A DNA stretch of 64,000 nt. Origin: Laspinema palackyanum D2a (GTDB lineage: Bacteria; Cyanobacteriota; Cyanobacteriia; Cyanobacteriales; Laspinemataceae). The stretch is from assembly GCA_025370845.1 (NCBI GenBank), contig JAMXFF010000032.1, forward strand, positions 31,425 through 95,424. The letters run 5' to 3'. Of this stretch, positions 52,201-60,965 are shown in pieces. The notes below the pieces were generated by a model. That model was not told the origin of the DNA. It made no database searches and was given only the letters and a program-made list of their open reading frames with translations. Both the position numbers and the translations under genes were made by a program. The stretch's first letter is position 1. Every line of letters begins with the position of its first letter.

Positions 52201-53453
52201 AGACGAGGACGAGGCAATCCTTCTTCTTTGGCAGCGCGATATTTCTTAACCGTTTCCCAAGCATAATGAAGGGCAAACCAGGTTTTTCCGGTGCCAAATT
52301 CCCCTAAAATTGAGATATGTTCTTTCGCCGGGTCATCCACCCAACGGTTGATATAGCGGTCGATCCAGCCGTTGCGTTCATCGTACCGACTTTTGGCAAT
52401 CCGTTGGTGGGTGATGGGGTCTAATTCTTCTTTAGTACAGGCAAGGGGGACATATAAACGTTCAATATCTCGCTGCATGACTTCGGCTTCTAACCAGTCG
52501 ATATATCGACTAAAATCTGCTACTTCGTCGATAAGTTCGTCAAAGGTGTAGCAGAATAAAATATCATCATTTTCAACAATATCCACTGCCGCTTGACTAA
52601 TCCGCCTCGGGGCAACTAACCAGCCTTCATCGGCTTTTTGAACCTCGACAGATTCCCGTAAATGATTGACATCGCTAATCGTAACTTCTCCTTCGATGCC
52701 TCGGACTACGATGCGATCGAACCCGCGACGGGCGCGGATATTAATAATCCATTCAAAGTAAGTGGGGGTTTGAACTTCATAAGACTCGAAGTCATACAAG
52801 GCTTCTAGCCAGTTGCGTAATTGCCGCGCAAATTCTGACCGGAACCGAGGGGTTTGAGGGGCCGCAGGAAGAATGGGGTCGGGTTCGCTGGCGGTGAGTT
52901 TGGCAATTTCTTGGCGGAGGTCTTCTAGGGCATTGAGGTTTTCCAGGCGCTCTAAAATTTGGTTGGTATTGTACCGCAAATCTTCAATTTTGCGAAATTC
53001 CAAAACTTCGGCAGGGGTACGGGTGCGGTTAGCAATTTCCATGAAAATGCTGCTAAATTTTGCCAGTTCCCGCTGATAGTCAATATGGCTTTCCCGAATT
53101 TTATCCCCCAAGGCAAAGCCATCGATATAGGATTCGGCTTCGGTGAGGAGGGTATAGGGGTCGTTGCGATCGAAGGCTTTCCGAAAGCCATGATAAATTT
53201 CGGTTTGGCGGAAGAGTTCGAGGACGAGTTGGAGTTGCTCTACGTCGAAGTTATCGAGGTTTTGAATGCCATATTCGACTAAGGCATACCGATAAACTCC
53301 GGTAAAATCTGCCGGAGGATGGTCTGCATCAATCTGAAATTTTTTGAGTAATTTAATAACTAATTCGTTGCGTCTAGCGGTATTAATGATGACGGGAGTG
53401 GCAACGCGAGCGATCGCCAGAATCGCCCGAACGATCTCGTCAATTCCTACCAT
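49209..53453 (-). CDS. STAND NTPase: restriction-nuclease-like domain, NACHT, pentapeptides, 13 WD40 repeats
   Basis: The protein has 1414 aa. Residues 1-190 are helical and unassigned. Residues about 210-330 (LRNWLEALYDFESYEVQTPT, IVVRGIEGEVTISDVNHLRE, GWLVAPRRISQAA) look like a restriction-endonuclease-type fold. NACHT follows: Walker A ILGEFGTGKTWFALH (about 381-395), Walker B KLLLIFDGFDEMA (about 455-467) and TCRTEHF. A short pentapeptide stretch (ADFTSANLRNVNLAEANL) leads into 13 WD40 repeats (about 830-1375), then KPYAGMNITGARGLTEAQKA, a tail common to cyanobacterial relatives. STAND proteins oligomerise when their sensor region meets a trigger and switch on an N-terminal effector; several are antiphage. 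GAGGA lies 8 bases before the ATG. Confidence 0.9.
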   Translation of the reverse strand: MVGIDEIVRAILAIARVATPVIINTARRNELVIKLLKKFQIDADHPPADFTGVYRYALVEYGIQNLDNFDVEQLQLVLELFRQTEIYHGFRKAFDRNDPYTLLTEAESYIDGFALGDKIRESHIDYQRELAKFSSIFMEIANRTRTPAEVLEFRKIEDLRYNTNQILERLENLNALEDLRQEIAKLTASEPDPILPAAPQTPRFRSEFARQLRNWLEALYDFESYEVQTPTYFEWIINIRARRGFDRIVVRGIEGEVTISDVNHLRESVEVQKADEGWLVAPRRISQAAVDIVENDDILFCYTFDELIDEVADFSRYIDWLEAEVMQRDIERLYVPLACTKEELDPITHQRIAKSRYDERNGWIDRYINRWVDDPAKEHISILGEFGTGKTWFALHYAWETVKKYRAAKEEGLPRPRLPLVIPLRDYAKAVSVESLFSEFFFRQHEIGLPGYSAFEQLNRMGKLLLIFDGFDEMAAKVDRQQMINNFWELAKVVVPGSKVILTCRTEHFPEAQEGRALLNAELKASTANLIGATPQFEVLEIEKLNSTQIRDVISKRATAATVEKVMRNAKLLDLAKRPVMIELILEALPEIESGKPIDLSRIYFYAVRRKMERDIKTERTFTSMADKLYFLCELSWEMLSSDRMSLNFREFPNRLRRLFSTVVQQQKDLDHWHYDMMAQTMLIRNAEGDYTPAHRSLLEFFVAYKFAVELGILAPDFAEFADLKQFPPASELGQTFGKAPLTQAVLELLLPTVDPGETTKTRLLQLVQSTQGQCENEAGYLGGNAVTLLLKLDPNALDNSDLRDTVILGADFTSANLRNVNLAEANLKHCTFTTVFGTVLSAAFSPDGEWFATGDANGEIYLWQVEGKPLVLCQGHSSAVWSVAVTPDGKTLVSGSDDGTVKTWDVRTGNCLQTLQGHSHFVRAVAVTPDGKTIISGSNDRTLKLWNLETGNCHTTLYGHGSIIWSVAVTPDGETIASGSADQTVKLWDVETGVCRKTLEGHTEWVLSVAITPDGITLASGSAGGTVKLWDLTTGNCHTTLEEQSSSVWSLAVAADNRTLIGGSADGTVKVWDITTGDCVHRLPEHNSRVGTVAIAPDGRTLVSGSDDETVKLWDVVRGECLTTLQGYASAVWSLALAPDGNTLASGSADRSVKLWDLTTGECLSTWQGHPSKVLSVAIPSTGDHLISISDDGTLHRWDIQTGENLTNPGKPPSFGEVMALSPDGQTLACGSADSTVKLWDLQTEQGMNPLPGHTSRVVSLSFSSDSTILVSGTGDGTMNLWDFRTGKCLKTLQGQGNSIWAVAVSPDGKTLASGREDGTVNLWDVETGDCLKTLDGHGSAVLSLVFHPDGKTLVSGSYDETIKVWELESGDCLQAIVNKPYAGMNITGARGLTEAQKATLKALGAIEQNLNG

Positions 53454-54413
53454 AGTTTTTTCCTCGATCTGCGATGGCTAATAACCTCTAGGTGGGACAG
53501 CAATGGCTGTTTAGGGAATCGGGGGTGGGTTTCGGGTCTCAAACCCTTAATCCGTCGCGGGTTGGGTTGATCTTCGGTTGCGATCGCGGCCCTGATCATC
53601 ACTGGGGGTAAATGAGCTCCCGGTGGAGTCCTCATCAAAACTAACGCAATTTTCCCAAGATAGCCTAGGGTGGGTAACCCGCACTCGATGAGAAAGTGGG
53701 GGACGTCCTCTGTTTATTCTATTCGGTAGGGAGACCTAACCCCCCTCCCTAAGAGGGAAGGGGGAGCCGGAGGGCTTGCAAGAAGAGGTTTTTTACGCTT
53801 AAGAGCATCTCCGGTTCCCTCCCCTTGGCAAGGGGAGGGTTAGGGTGGGGTCCTCCTGACGTGGCAAAGCCACGTCACGCACTCTTTGCAGCTTAAGCAC
53901 CTGTATGGAGGGTGGGGAAACCTCTTTTTCCGTGAGGTGGCGATCGCCACCTCACCGCCGACACCCTCCACGCACTAATTCTTCCTGACGTGACTTGCGC
54001 CACGTCAAGAGGACCCCACCCTAACCCTCCCCTTGCCAAGGGGAGGGGACCGGAAGTGCAGTTAAATGTGAGGCAAATCCTCCTTAACGTAAAAACCCTA
54101 CGGTTGTAAGGAGCCGGAGGAGGGAGAATCAAAGCCTCTCTCCTCTTAGGAGAGGGGTTTGGGGAGAGGTCTCTTTCAAGGAGCCCGATCGCCTCACCCA
54201 AACACCGCACCCAGTGCCTTAAAACCCACAAACCCTGATAATCAAAGCCTTTTACTCCCCTAAACCCGAGTAAAACGCTGCGGAACAGTGCCGGTTTAAG
54301 CACCTCTGGAGTGGGACCCCCATCGGTAATCTCCCCATTAGGGCCGAGATGCTATGTTTCAGATTAGCGAACCAAGATTTACCATAGAAATAACCCCTTG
54401 GGAAACTTTGTTG
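53454..54413. other. Intergenic region filled mostly by palindromic repeats
   Basis: Besides the long palindrome (53775-54110), this region holds the hairpin CCCCCCTCCCTAAGAGGGAA at 53742-53766 and CTCTCCTCTTAGGAGAGGGG near 54143-54168. Short frames in this region arise from the repeats. The last 60 bases precede the kinase gene and may be its leader. Confidence 0.5.
53775..54110. repeat. Long palindromic element, copy 2 (about 336 bp)
   Basis: The left end is CTTGCAAGAAGAGGTTTTTT and the right end, inverted, CTTACAACCGTAGGGTTTTT. The inner arms are the same as in copy 1 (CCCCTTGGCAAGGGGAGGG and complement). A second palindromic pair CTGACGTGGC...GCCACGTCA lies deeper. GAGCCGGAGG occurs both at 53764-53773 and at 54111-54120, an exact 10-bp direct repeat around the element (one extra G on the left side). 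Confidence 0.8.
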
Positions 54414-56282
54414 ATGAGTTACTGTCCGAATCCCGATTGTCCGAATCCGATAAATCCTGACCTGACGACGTTTTGTCGCGCCTGTGGTACCAAGCTGGTG
54501 TTGGCACAACGGTATCGTTTGGTCCAACTCATCGGGACGGGAGGGTTTGGCAGAACGCTGTTGGCACTGGATGAGTTCAAACCCTCGAAACCGCAATGTG
54601 TGGTTAAGCAGTTTTATCCCCAATCCCAACAGAATGCGGAAAAGGCGAATCAATTATTTCAGCAAGAGGCAATTCGTCTGGAACAGTTGGGCAAACATTC
54701 CCAAATTCCTGAACTGTTTGCTCATTTTGAACAGGAAAATCGGCAATATATTGTCCAGGAATTTATTGATGGACAAAATTTAACGGAAGAACTCGCCGAA
54801 CAAGGGCGATTTTCTGAGTCAGCCATTGTTAGTCTGCTGGAAGATTTATTGCCGGTTTTAGATTTTGTTCACAAAGGCCAGGTGATTCATCGAGATATTA
54901 AACCGGAAAATATTATTCGGCGTCGTCACGATCGCAAGTTAGTTCTAGTCGATTTTGGCGCGGCTAAATATGCCACGGGAACCAGCCTGAATCAAACGGG
55001 GACAACCATTGGCACTAAAGGTTATGCGGCACCGGAACAAACCTTTGGCAAAGCAGTATTTGCCAGTGATCTCTACAGTTTGGGGGTGACTTGTATTCAC
55101 TTGTTGACGACCCGAGAACCGTTTGAAATGTATGATGCAATGGAAAGTACCTTTGTTTGGCGCGAGTATTTAGGCATCAACAAAGTCAGCGATCGCCTCG
55201 CGACGGTCCTAGACAAGGCGATCGAAAGTAGTGTGAGACGGCGCTATCAATCCGCTGAGGAACTCCTCCAAGGGTTGAAGACCCCCCCGTCCAAGGTGAG
55301 TAGGACCATCACCCCTCAATCCCGATCGCCTGCACCAACTCCCCAACGGGCGATCGCCAGGGTGCGCGTGAGTACCCCTCCGATTACCGTCTCGGAAATT
55401 GGCAGTTTGGTGGGACATGGTGCACCCGTCAAAGCGGTGGCAATTAGTCCTAATGGTCAACTGTTGGTCAGTGGCAGTCGTTCCGGGGTTAAATGGTGGC
55501 AACTCCATGAGGGTCAAGAATTGCCCACTCTTCGCAGCAGTTGGCCCGAGGAACCCTTTGCCGGGGTGAGTGCGGTAGCATTTTCCCCTGATGGCCGACT
55601 GTTGGCCGCAGGCAGTGGCGGGGGGGCGATCGCCTTGTGGGATGTGACGTTACGGCGGATTCTGCGCCTGCTGAAAGCGCCATCGGGAGTTAAATCTGTG
55701 GCCTTTTCCCCCGATGGCCGATTGTTGGCGGCAGGAGGAACTGATGGGGCGATCGCCCTCTGGGAAACGGCTTCTTGGCGGCTATTTCGCCCTCTGATGG
55801 GTCATTCGGCGGCAGTCAACTCTGTGGCTTTTTCTCCCGATCGCCGCACTTTAGTATCTGGAAGTGAGGATACTTCCGTTGTGTTTTGGGATGCGACGAC
55901 TCAGGAAGATCAACAGACAGGATGGGGACGCTCAGGGGCTGTGAATGCGATCGGGATTTCTCCCTGTGGTCGTTTCCTCGCCAGTGGTTGTGCGAATCGC
56001 ACCATTTTGTTATGGGAACTGCCCTCGGGACAACAAATCGGGACTCTCACCGGACATTCCACCGGGGTCAATTCCGTGGCATTTTCCCCCGATGGAGCAA
56101 CCCTCGCCTCGGGAAGTGATGATACGTCCATTGTGCTATGGGATGTGAAAACCGGACAAGAAAAGCGCACCTGCTGGGGGCGATCGGGGGTCGTGTATGC
56201 CGTTGCCTTTACTCCCGATGGTAATACCCTCGTCAGTGGCACCGAGGATACAACGGTGAAAATTTGGCAGTTGCGCGGATAA
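54414..56282 (+). CDS. Serine/threonine protein kinase with zinc ribbon and WD40 propeller
   Basis: The protein has 622 aa. It opens with a Cys-rich ribbon, MSYCPNPDCPNP and FCRACGTKL, common at the start of cyanobacterial Hanks-type kinases, which decides the start at ATG 54414 rather than 54354. The kinase domain (about 30-285) has LIGTGGFGRTLLALDE, the Lys in VVKQFYP, catalytic VIHRDIKPENIIR, VLVDFGAAKY and GYAAPEQTFG. A Pro/Ser-rich linker is followed by seven WD40 repeats (about 340-622), one complete propeller. It phosphorylates unknown proteins and may sense partners through the propeller. No membrane helix is seen. The next gene, a histidine kinase, converges on it with a 23-base gap. 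Confidence 0.92.
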   Translation: MSYCPNPDCPNPINPDLTTFCRACGTKLVLAQRYRLVQLIGTGGFGRTLLALDEFKPSKPQCVVKQFYPQSQQNAEKANQLFQQEAIRLEQLGKHSQIPELFAHFEQENRQYIVQEFIDGQNLTEELAEQGRFSESAIVSLLEDLLPVLDFVHKGQVIHRDIKPENIIRRRHDRKLVLVDFGAAKYATGTSLNQTGTTIGTKGYAAPEQTFGKAVFASDLYSLGVTCIHLLTTREPFEMYDAMESTFVWREYLGINKVSDRLATVLDKAIESSVRRRYQSAEELLQGLKTPPSKVSRTITPQSRSPAPTPQRAIARVRVSTPPITVSEIGSLVGHGAPVKAVAISPNGQLLVSGSRSGVKWWQLHEGQELPTLRSSWPEEPFAGVSAVAFSPDGRLLAAGSGGGAIALWDVTLRRILRLLKAPSGVKSVAFSPDGRLLAAGGTDGAIALWETASWRLFRPLMGHSAAVNSVAFSPDRRTLVSGSEDTSVVFWDATTQEDQQTGWGRSGAVNAIGISPCGRFLASGCANRTILLWELPSGQQIGTLTGHSTGVNSVAFSPDGATLASGSDDTSIVLWDVKTGQEKRTCWGRSGVVYAVAFTPDGNTLVSGTEDTTVKIWQLRG

Positions 56283-56305
56283 GCTTCACCGGACCTCAAC
56301 CCGAA

Positions 56306-57688
56306 TTATTCCTTGTCCAGTCTAAAGTCAATCTCGGGTTTTCTGTCTAAGGGTAAGATAATTTCAAATTCAGTGCCCATCCCCTCTTCGGAGTTGAGAT
56401 TGAGTTGACCTTTATGCTTATCTCGGACAATTTCATTGCTAATGGCTAATCCTAATCCGGTCCCTTTTCCCACGGGTTTGGTGGTGAAAAAGGTCTCAAA
56501 AATCCGCTGTTGAATTTGAGTGGGAATCCCCATTCCATTATCGGCAATCCGGATAATCACGGCGGATTGATCTTCGCGGTTGATCAGTTCCGTGGCGATC
56601 GCCAACTGCGGCATCCAGTTTGAATTTTTATTCAAATTCCGGGATTCTTTCTCTTTCCGTTCTAATAAAGCATCAATGGCATTTCCCAGCAAATTCATAA
56701 AAACTTGACTCAACTGCCCGGAGTAGCAGTCCACCAACGGCAAGTCCCCATAATTTTTAACCAGCTCAATATCATACTTGATTTGATTGTTTAAAATCAA
56801 CAGGGTACTATCCAAACATTCATGTAAATCCGCTGGTTTACGCGCTGTTTCATCCAGATGAGAAAAATTTTGTAACCCGCCGACAATTTTGGTGAGTCGG
56901 TCCGAACTCACCACTAAAGATTGCACCAATTTGGGTAAATCTTTCCGTAAAAAATCTAAATCAATATTTTCGATGGTTTCGGCAATTCTCTTTGAAGGAG
57001 TCTCCACTTCCTCCTCATACACCGACACCAGTTCTAACAAATCTTGACAGTAGTTGGCTAAAAATCCCATATTTCCTGAAATACAATTCACGGGATTTTT
57101 AATTTCATGGGCAATTCCTGCCACCATCCGTCCTAAAGAGGCCATTTTTTCCGTTTGGATGGTATGGGAACGGGTTTGCTCTTGCAGCCTCTGGGTGGTG
57201 AGTTCATAGATTTGGGATTGGGCGATGAGTAACTGATGAACGTCTAAGAGGCGATAGAGATCCGGTTCCATTTCGACTACAATCGGCTCATAGAGAAACT
57301 CCGGCGATCGGCCTAAAGATTGCCTTGCCGCCATGCCAATGGGGAGATAGCTGGGAAAGGTGAGGGGTTCAAGTTTTGTAAAGTTATGTAAGGCTTTTAA
57401 GGGTCTTCTGGAGAATAATTCAAGTCCGTAGGGACGGCTCAAATGTTCCAAAAACCTTCGCCGAGAAATCATGCCGACAAACTTGCCGGATTCCGTTAAA
57501 ATAGCACCGGGAAGCAGGGGATTTTCACTTAGGGCTTTGGCTAATTCCGAACCGGGACAGGTGACTTCTATGTGAAAATCAAACAGGGTCAGATCCGCTA
57601 GAGTGGAGTCTAAATTAAGTTGACCCAAGAGATGGTCTGGGGTAACGGGGGCGAATGGTTCTAAATTTTCCACGGATGTTGCAAGCAT
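56306..57688 (-). CDS. Histidine kinase with CBS-like N-terminal sensor
   Basis: The protein has 460 aa. ATG 57688 is chosen because GAGGA lies 8 bases upstream; the frame's earlier TTG is weaker. Residues about 20-170 form a sensor shared with the GGDEF protein at 58069-59169 (NPLLPGAIL, VGMISRRRFLEHLSRPYGLE, YEPIVVEMEPDLYRLLDVHQ). The kinase core has GIAHEIKNPVNCISG (His about 194), NLLGNAIDAL, IADNGMGIPTQ and GKGTGLGLAISNE. It has no membrane helix and no receiver domain. The adjacent GGDEF gene on the same strand suggests that both read the same signal. Confidence 0.88.
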   Translation of the reverse strand: MLATSVENLEPFAPVTPDHLLGQLNLDSTLADLTLFDFHIEVTCPGSELAKALSENPLLPGAILTESGKFVGMISRRRFLEHLSRPYGLELFSRRPLKALHNFTKLEPLTFPSYLPIGMAARQSLGRSPEFLYEPIVVEMEPDLYRLLDVHQLLIAQSQIYELTTQRLQEQTRSHTIQTEKMASLGRMVAGIAHEIKNPVNCISGNMGFLANYCQDLLELVSVYEEEVETPSKRIAETIENIDLDFLRKDLPKLVQSLVVSSDRLTKIVGGLQNFSHLDETARKPADLHECLDSTLLILNNQIKYDIELVKNYGDLPLVDCYSGQLSQVFMNLLGNAIDALLERKEKESRNLNKNSNWMPQLAIATELINREDQSAVIIRIADNGMGIPTQIQQRIFETFFTTKPVGKGTGLGLAISNEIVRDKHKGQLNLNSEEGMGTEFEIILPLDRKPEIDFRLDKE

Positions 57689-58068
57689 GACGGGTTTCCT
57701 CGTTAGGGACAATGGAGATCATGGAGAATTTAAAAGTTATTTATTTTACAGAATTACCTCATTTTACAACAACTCTCTCCTCGGGTTTAATTCATGAAAA
57801 AATTTTAATTTAAAATTAACCTGGGATTAACCTCGGGGACGGGACAGGAGTCAAGAATTAGAAAACGAAACATTAGGGGCATAAGGTGTGACTGATTCAC
57901 GAAACCAGGGTAAAGAAAGCGGGTTAGTCTTCCCTCTCGTTTACCCGAATCCCCTGTTAGGAAGGGGAGGACCTTGAGGAACTCCTGCTGTTGCCGTCGA
58001 GAGGGGTAAATCCCTCAATTCCACCCAGTCCCCAGGCAAACCAGGAGGGGGGTAAGGGAGTCGAAGCA
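57689..58068. other. Intergenic region between the two sensor genes
   Basis: This is 380 bases without a gene. 57715-57840 is A/T-rich and probably contains the promoter of the histidine kinase gene, implying separate transcription from the GGDEF gene. No clear intrinsic terminator is visible. Confidence 0.4.
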
Positions 58069-59169
58069 CTAACTCCCGTGGCAAATTGAGCAATCCCGAC
58101 CCCCTTGCTTGGCCCGATAGAGGGCCTGATCCGAGGCGGCAATCAGATGTTCTAATCCGTCATGTTTTGTGGGGATGACCGTAGCAATACCGATGCTGAG
58201 GGTGATGCGATCGCAGACTTTGGAGTTGCGATGGGGGATCTGGAGGGTGGCGAGGGCCTTACGGATGCGACTGGCAACAGCGATCGCCCCATCGGTGAAA
58301 GTATTGGGCAAAATTACCGCAAATTCTTCCCCGCCATAGCGCGCCACTAAATCCTCCCGACGACTGCCACATTCCTTTAAAACCTGGGCCACCTGTTGCA
58401 AACACAGATCCCCAGCCTGATGTCCGTAGGTGTCATTATAATCCTTAAAAAAGTCAATATCGCATAATACCAAAGATAGGGGTTTTTTCTCCTGAGTGAG
58501 TCTCTCCCATTGTTGAGACAGATAGCGGTCAAACATTCGCCGGTTCGCGACTTGAGTTAATCCATCTAAAGTCGCCTGTCGGTGTAACTCTTCATTAGCA
58601 ACTTCCAATTGTTGATACAGTTTTTGGAGTAATTCCGTGGCTAATTCGTGAATGTGGGCATGGGCGAGTAATAATTGATGCACGTCCAACAAGCGATAGG
58701 TCCCCGGGGCGATTTCCACCACAATCGGTTCATACAGTAAATCCGGCGATCGCGATAAAACCCCCTGAACTGCTGCAACAATGGTTACAGAACTTTTAAA
58801 CCGTAAATATTCGATTTGAGTAAACCGATATAAAACATGAATCTGCCGTTTGAAAAATAATTCCAACCCGTAAGGCCGGGAAAGTTGCTCAAAAAATCGC
58901 CCCCGAGAAATCATCCCTAACAGTTCACCTTCCCCCAGCAAAATCACCCCAGGTAGTAAGGGATTTGCATTAAAAGTTTCGGCCACTTCCCGTCCCATTA
59001 TTTCCGCATTCACCTGATAATCATACAGGGAGAGGGCCGATAAAGTTGATTTTAAATGCAACGTTTTCATGCAGACCCGATCGGACAGTAAAAAGGATGG
59101 ATCTGGAAAAGACTGATTTAAAATAGAAGAGTTTCCCAGATCCATTGCGCTTGATGTATAAACTTTCAT
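58069..59169 (-). CDS. Diguanylate cyclase with CBS-like N-terminal sensor
   Basis: The protein has 366 aa from ATG 59169, which has GGAG 5 bases upstream (an upstream GTG would add 28 residues). Residues about 40-185 are the same sensor as in the neighbouring histidine kinase (NPLLPGVILLGEG, LGMISRGRFFEQLSRPYGLE, YEPIVVEIAPGTYRLLDVHQ). After a short coiled coil comes GGDEF: LVLCDIDFFKDYND, then ARYGGEEFAVILPN, active-type GGEEF with an RRED I-site five residues before. It should make cyclic di-GMP and be product-inhibited. The tail has two cysteines (GGRDCSICHGS). Confidence 0.92.
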   Translation of the reverse strand: MKVYTSSAMDLGNSSILNQSFPDPSFLLSDRVCMKTLHLKSTLSALSLYDYQVNAEIMGREVAETFNANPLLPGVILLGEGELLGMISRGRFFEQLSRPYGLELFFKRQIHVLYRFTQIEYLRFKSSVTIVAAVQGVLSRSPDLLYEPIVVEIAPGTYRLLDVHQLLLAHAHIHELATELLQKLYQQLEVANEELHRQATLDGLTQVANRRMFDRYLSQQWERLTQEKKPLSLVLCDIDFFKDYNDTYGHQAGDLCLQQVAQVLKECGSRREDLVARYGGEEFAVILPNTFTDGAIAVASRIRKALATLQIPHRNSKVCDRITLSIGIATVIPTKHDGLEHLIAASDQALYRAKQGGRDCSICHGS

Positions 59170-59863
59170 GTCTTCTCCGTCATTTAGAAGGTTTAGCATT
59201 GCCTCTTTCAAGGTTGAGTTGGCCCTCGGGATTGTTGAGCCGTGAGGGTTCACCCAGGTTGACTAGAGTCTGTCCATTGATTTCCCGTCAGAAACACCGG
59301 GCACTCGGGTACAAGAAGGGCAAAATTCGGATAAGAATATCCTAAACCGATTCCGGAGATTTCTGGGCAATCCTACAGATTTTTTAATGTTTTGATACAA
59401 TTACTGAGGATTATCCTGAGCCAATAGAAAAAGTTTCTGAATTATTCATGAATTGGATAAAAAAAGATTAAATTTTCTTTAATCTTTTGTTAAACTTTAA
59501 ATTAGTTTAAGCCCGGTTTTAATCCTTCATTACCCTGACGATCGCCTGGGGTGGACCCGGGAAAGCCGACGGCCCCGGTGGGACTGTACCCTGGAAAAGC
59601 TGGACTGGGGATCAGCCCAGGTGGAGGCGATTTCCAACCACAGGTTTTCCCTTGGACCTTGTAATATAGTGAGGACGGTTAGCACTGGGCTCCAATCTTT
59701 AGGGCCTCCAGAGAATTCTTCTGGGGTCATTGCCGTTCCTAGACTGGGAGGATTGAAACCAAAGGGAGACCTCACCCTGTAAAGAATCTGCACGGATCAA
59801 CGGACTTTCCTCCCGGGTTAATTGATATCACAGCTCCTCACTGCGAAAAATAGGCCGAACCGC
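59170..59863. other. Divergent intergenic region, no gene seen
   Basis: This is 694 bases between the divergent GGDEF and permease genes. 59380-59520 is strongly A/T-rich and the likely promoter zone. I see no gene, riboswitch or clear hairpin with a U-tract. Confidence 0.4.
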
Positions 59864-60952
59864 ATGATGAATCAAGTACACAACGCCTTTACCCTGTTTA
59901 TGAGTCTGCTTGTAGAGGCTCTGCCATTTTTGCTCCTTGGGGTATTGCTCTCTAGTGCACTGTTGTTGTTCGTCGATGAAAAAAAACTCATTTCCTCCAT
60001 CCCTGCTAATCCGGTCCTCGGGGCCTTAATTGGGAGTTCCATTGGGTTTCTGTTTCCCGTCTGCGAATGTGGCAACGTCCCCGTGGCGCGACGATTACTG
60101 ATGCAGGGGGCCTCCCCCTCGGTGGCGATCGGGTTTTTACTGGCGGCTCCCACGGTGAATCCGATTGTGATTTGGTCCACTTGGACGGCATTTCGGGACC
60201 AACCGGAACTGGTGGTGTTGCGGGTGATATTTTCCCTGGGAATTGCCACGATTATTGGCTCAATCTTTAGTTTCCAAAAAGATTTAACCCCTTTCGTCCA
60301 ACCGATGGTAGCGCGGGCGATGGCTCAATCCTCGGGGGCGAAATCCTCCGGCACCCGGACATCCCCGGATTTGTCCTCAAATGCTGAAAATACCTCCCCC
60401 TTATTACAGTCCGGAACCTTTTTATTAGGGACCCCGGGCAGTCCCCAGCGCCTCGATGCCACGACGATGGAAACGGTGTTATTGGCATCGAAAGTTGGAA
60501 ATTTGGGGGGTGCAGGGGCGGCCCTCCCGGGCGATCGCCTGTTTTCCCAGCGCCTGCGGTTGTTTGTGGAGAATGTCATGGCTGAACTGCGGGAACTCGG
60601 GGGGGTCCTCGTCTTCGGCAGTGCGATCGCCGCCATCATTCAAGTTGCCGCACCTCGGGACTTAATTCTTAGCTTAGGACAAGGGCCCGTTACTTCTATT
60701 ATTGCCATGCTCGTCCTCGGCGCTGTCGTGTCCATTTGTTCCACCGTGGATGCGTTTTTTGCCCTCTCCTTTGCCTCCACCTTTACCACCGGCTCCCTGT
60801 TAGCCTTTTTAGTCTTCGGACCCATGATTGATATCAAAAGTATCGGACTGATGATGTCGATTTTTAAACCAAAAGCCCTGGTTTACTTGTTCTTAATTTC
60901 AGGACAGTTAACCTTTTTACTCACCCTGGCTTATAACTTGAAATTTAGCTAG
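59864..60952 (+). CDS. UPF0718-family membrane permease
   Basis: The protein has 362 aa with about eight hydrophobic helices. The family hallmark FPVCECGNVPVARRL lies after the second helix, followed by GFLLAAPTVNPIVIWSTW. The second half repeats the pattern (VSICSTVDAFFALSFASTF). A soluble loop rich in Ser/Thr/Gly separates the halves (about residues 160-240) and is probably cytoplasmic. ATG 59864 is preferred over an upstream TTG. The substrate is unknown; members pair with TIGR03943/DUF1980 proteins, and such a gene follows at 61343. The stretch between them is occupied by the third long palindrome. Confidence 0.88.
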   Translation: MMNQVHNAFTLFMSLLVEALPFLLLGVLLSSALLLFVDEKKLISSIPANPVLGALIGSSIGFLFPVCECGNVPVARRLLMQGASPSVAIGFLLAAPTVNPIVIWSTWTAFRDQPELVVLRVIFSLGIATIIGSIFSFQKDLTPFVQPMVARAMAQSSGAKSSGTRTSPDLSSNAENTSPLLQSGTFLLGTPGSPQRLDATTMETVLLASKVGNLGGAGAALPGDRLFSQRLRLFVENVMAELRELGGVLVFGSAIAAIIQVAAPRDLILSLGQGPVTSIIAMLVLGAVVSICSTVDAFFALSFASTFTTGSLLAFLVFGPMIDIKSIGLMMSIFKPKALVYLFLISGQLTFLLTLAYNLKFS

Positions 60953-60965
60953 GAGAAATCTAGGA

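Noticed and set aside
52870..53282. Frames on the plus strand opposite the STAND gene
   Set aside because: They are shadows of a gene with Walker motifs and WD40 repeats on the minus strand.
47870..53453. GTPase plus STAND protein as a single operon
   Set aside because: The genes are convergent, so they cannot share a promoter; only 3' overlap is supported.
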